Of a stretch of 64,000 nucleotides of DNA, positions 62,265 to 64,000 are shown piece by piece (positions within the stretch are counted from its first letter, which is position 1; each line of letters begins with the position of its first letter). The notes under the pieces are model-generated. The model did not search any database. It saw only the letters and a list, made by a program, of their open reading frames with translations, and was not told the origin of the DNA. The DNA lies in NCBI RefSeq assembly GCF_030848805.1, contig NC_092362.1:19327642-19391641 (forward strand), read 5' to 3'. This DNA is from Temnothorax longispinosus. Lineage: Eukaryota; Arthropoda; Insecta; Hymenoptera; Formicidae. The position numbers and the translations under genes were made by a program.

Positions 62265-62351
62265 CCCAGATAGCACAGCTGATCTTTATGAATTCAAAAA
62301 AATCTGAATCTGATCTTTATGAATTCATAAAGATCAACTGTGCTATCTGGG
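62265..62351. mobile_element. Short foldback MITE starting CCCAGATAGCACAG
   Basis: The 87-bp element begins CCCAGATAGCACAGCTGATC and ends with the inverse of CCCAGATAGCACAGTTGATC. The centre repeats CTTTATGAATTCA in both orientations, so the unit is nearly a perfect hairpin with an internal duplication. No TSD is obvious. It has the look of a deleted DNA-transposon derivative. Confidence 0.82.
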
Positions 62352-62913
62352 CTGTTTCTATCTGATTTTATCCGAGGCCAGAGGCCCTCCACCATCCCTG
62401 CCGATTACGATCGACGGTCTTCTTTTATTTACAATAAAAGTTTTTTTACATTTATTCATTTTAAAGGCAATAGATCTACGATTTTTATACTACAATTTAT
62501 TAATTGTCATAATTCGACATATACCAAAAAACATTTGCTCTATATTTTAATTAATCGTAATTACCTCAATAAAAAAATGTTTTGACTCACCGACTCAATA
62601 TGCAACGGGCGGAGTCACTCAGCCATGTAGCTACGATGATACTGTAACATACGAACATAAGATTCAAATTCAAAAAGCGTTCAAAATGATCAACATTTTA
62701 AAAGATAATTCTTACGCGTCTCTAATGTATTTCAATAAGATATTTAGCAATATAATTATCTATTTTTCGAAAAAGATATCTACAAAAAGAAACTTTAATA
62801 AAAATTTTGATAATTTCTCTTTCTCTAATTATTTCTAACTTATCAAGATAAAACAATCTAAATAAATGGAAAAGAAATTATTGTGTAGTTAGATAAGATG
62901 AGATGATACTCAC

Positions 62914-63099
62914 CCCAAGGTTGCTCCGCCGGGGCCCGATGTCTCTCCCAGACCTCCTCCTTCTCTCAGGACATCTAGGCCTCGACCTCCTTCTCCTCTT
63001 CGTCTCACCGCACAGGACACTCGCGAGAAACACTCGCGGATAATAAACTACAATCGCGCGCGGACTAATTTATCAAGTAGAAGTCTTTCGCACGATACT
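62914..63099 (-). other. Candidate minus-strand first or internal exon
   Basis: On the minus strand a strong donor CTTGGG|GTGAGT follows 62914, and the 110 bases before it are GC- and Arg-codon-rich, unlike the AT-rich flanks. The 5' boundary is uncertain. A TTATAAA at 63120-63114 and an ACAGT initiator at 63101-63097 lie upstream, but only about 20 bases apart, closer than the usual 30. No in-frame ATG precedes the donor in the frame that would continue at 33301. It may therefore be an untranslated exon of an antisense RNA. Confidence 0.3.
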
Positions 63100-63100
63100 G

Positions 63101-63345
63101 TACGGCACTCCCGTTTATAAAGCCCACGAGAAGAATATTCCATACTCCGTAATATTCTTAAAATGGGCTTTAAAAGTCCTTTAGTCCGATTACTTATACG
63201 GCACTCCCGAAACAAACGCGACGAACCGGCTGCGGGTTCGTTTGTTCAGTTAAATGTTAAATCGGCGGACGAGGGTACACGTTATAGCTTCCCCGTCTTT
63301 GGATTTTTACCCAAGCAGAACAAGAGTTTTGCTTGGGTAACATCC
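63101..63345. repeat. Cluster of three hairpins and a 13-bp direct repeat
   Basis: A perfect direct repeat TACGGCACTCCCG occurs at 63101-63113 and 63197-63209. Three inverted repeats follow one another: 63120-63170 (AGCCCA..AGAATATT against AATATTCT..TGGGCT), 63211-63246 (AACAAACG..GAACC against GGTTCGTTTGTT) and 63309-63338 (ACCCAAGC against GCTTGGGT). The plus frame 63163-63429 across them matches nothing I know. It could be a structured RNA, a regulatory element or a degraded transposon. Confidence 0.5.
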
Positions 63346-63429
63346 TCGGGGTACTGGACCTTCCCACCTCGCCAAGGTCGTACCTCAGGAAAAGGAAGTA
63401 CTTTTACTGTGAAATATAAAAGTAGGTAA

Positions 63430-64000
63430 TATAAAATCAAGTTATCGATACACATATAAATATGGATAGACTACAAAGAATTAGAATAAAATTGAAACAA
63501 TTAATAATTGTCTTCTTTTTCATTAAATAAGTTAATAAAAAAATAATTAAAAAAATAAAATAATAAAAATAATAATAATTATTATTATTATAAAAATCTC
63601 GTAAATCTCACGAAAGTAAAACTGCGTTATTAATATGCATTATTAATTTGCACGACGAAAAATCGTAATTGCCGGCAGCCGGCCGCTAACTTGCGCGACG
63701 CGAGATACACGAAATTACGAAGCATTCACGAACGGGCGGTGTATCATGGCGCTCCGTTATTCGCGAATCACTCGTCATGACAATATAATAACTCAGCCCT
63801 CTTTTTCCCTACGGAGAAACGCGGAGATAAATCACACAATTCCGGCACAGCGTTCAAAGCGCGACACGATCGAGATAAATCCATAAATGCTACATTCGAG
63901 TCCAGAAATATGACGGTACGAGCGCCACGATTATCACCCGCGAATATCACAATAAAAGCAAATCGCGCGTTCACAATTAATTGCCGTACGTACCTTCGCC
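63430..64000. other. AT-rich spacer and CpG-richer window edge
   Basis: From 63430 to about 63600 the DNA is extremely AT-rich, with AATAAT/ATTATT runs. The last 350 bases are richer in CpG. At the edge the minus strand reads GGCGAAG|GTACGTAC, a possible donor of an exon lying mostly outside the window (from 63994). No other feature is supported. Confidence 0.4.

Noticed and set aside
63163..63429. 88-codon plus-strand frame
   Set aside because: It crosses three hairpins and resembles no known protein; the structure is better described as an inverted-repeat cluster.

Overview
This is a eukaryotic, insect-like window: AT-rich intronic and intergenic DNA with scattered CpG/GC-rich islands, long GA/CT microsatellites and short foldback transposons. 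The one gene I can assign firmly is most similar to insect Ets65A (DNA-binding protein D-ETS-3), an ERG/FLI-type ETS transcription factor. The overall character suggests a hymenopteran, perhaps an ant; that is inference, since nothing in the sequence names the species.

The plus-strand Ets65A-like gene dominates the window. Five coding exons (10400-10692 with the ATG at 10413, 40261-40320, 50450-50509, 52731-52968, 53942-54278) join through GT/AG introns into one open frame of 975 nt, or 324 residues plus stop. The coding exons are separated by introns of 29.6, 10.1, 2.2 and 1.0 kb. Exon 1 carries a low-complexity N-terminus with a possible SUMO site. Two 60-nt exons encode a linker. The last two exons carry the complete ETS DNA-binding domain (about residues 154-235) and a C-terminal tail. 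An ATG-free, GC-rich segment at 4476-4717, bounded by an insect-type initiator and a GTAAGT donor, is the best candidate for the untranslated first exon. A triple AATAAA cluster near 55.67 kb marks a likely 3' end.

Layout: 1-4475 upstream DNA with a MITE and GA tracts; 4476-4717 candidate 5' UTR exon; 4718-10399 intron; 10400-54278 coding exons and large introns containing several GC islands, four repeat elements and a possible internal first exon at 36.2-36.4 kb; 54279 to about 55.7 kb 3' UTR; 55.7-64 kb downstream DNA with three foldback elements. On the minus strand a set of splice-compatible segments (62914 and upstream, perhaps 60976-60864, then 33301-33188 and 32929-32885) could form an antisense transcript running across most of the Ets gene. 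It has little coding capacity and is presented only as a candidate.

Apart from the Ets gene and the inverted-repeat elements, most open frames here are low-complexity or chance frames in GC-rich islands and are not called as genes. No rRNA, tRNA, CRISPR or intact transposase gene was found.
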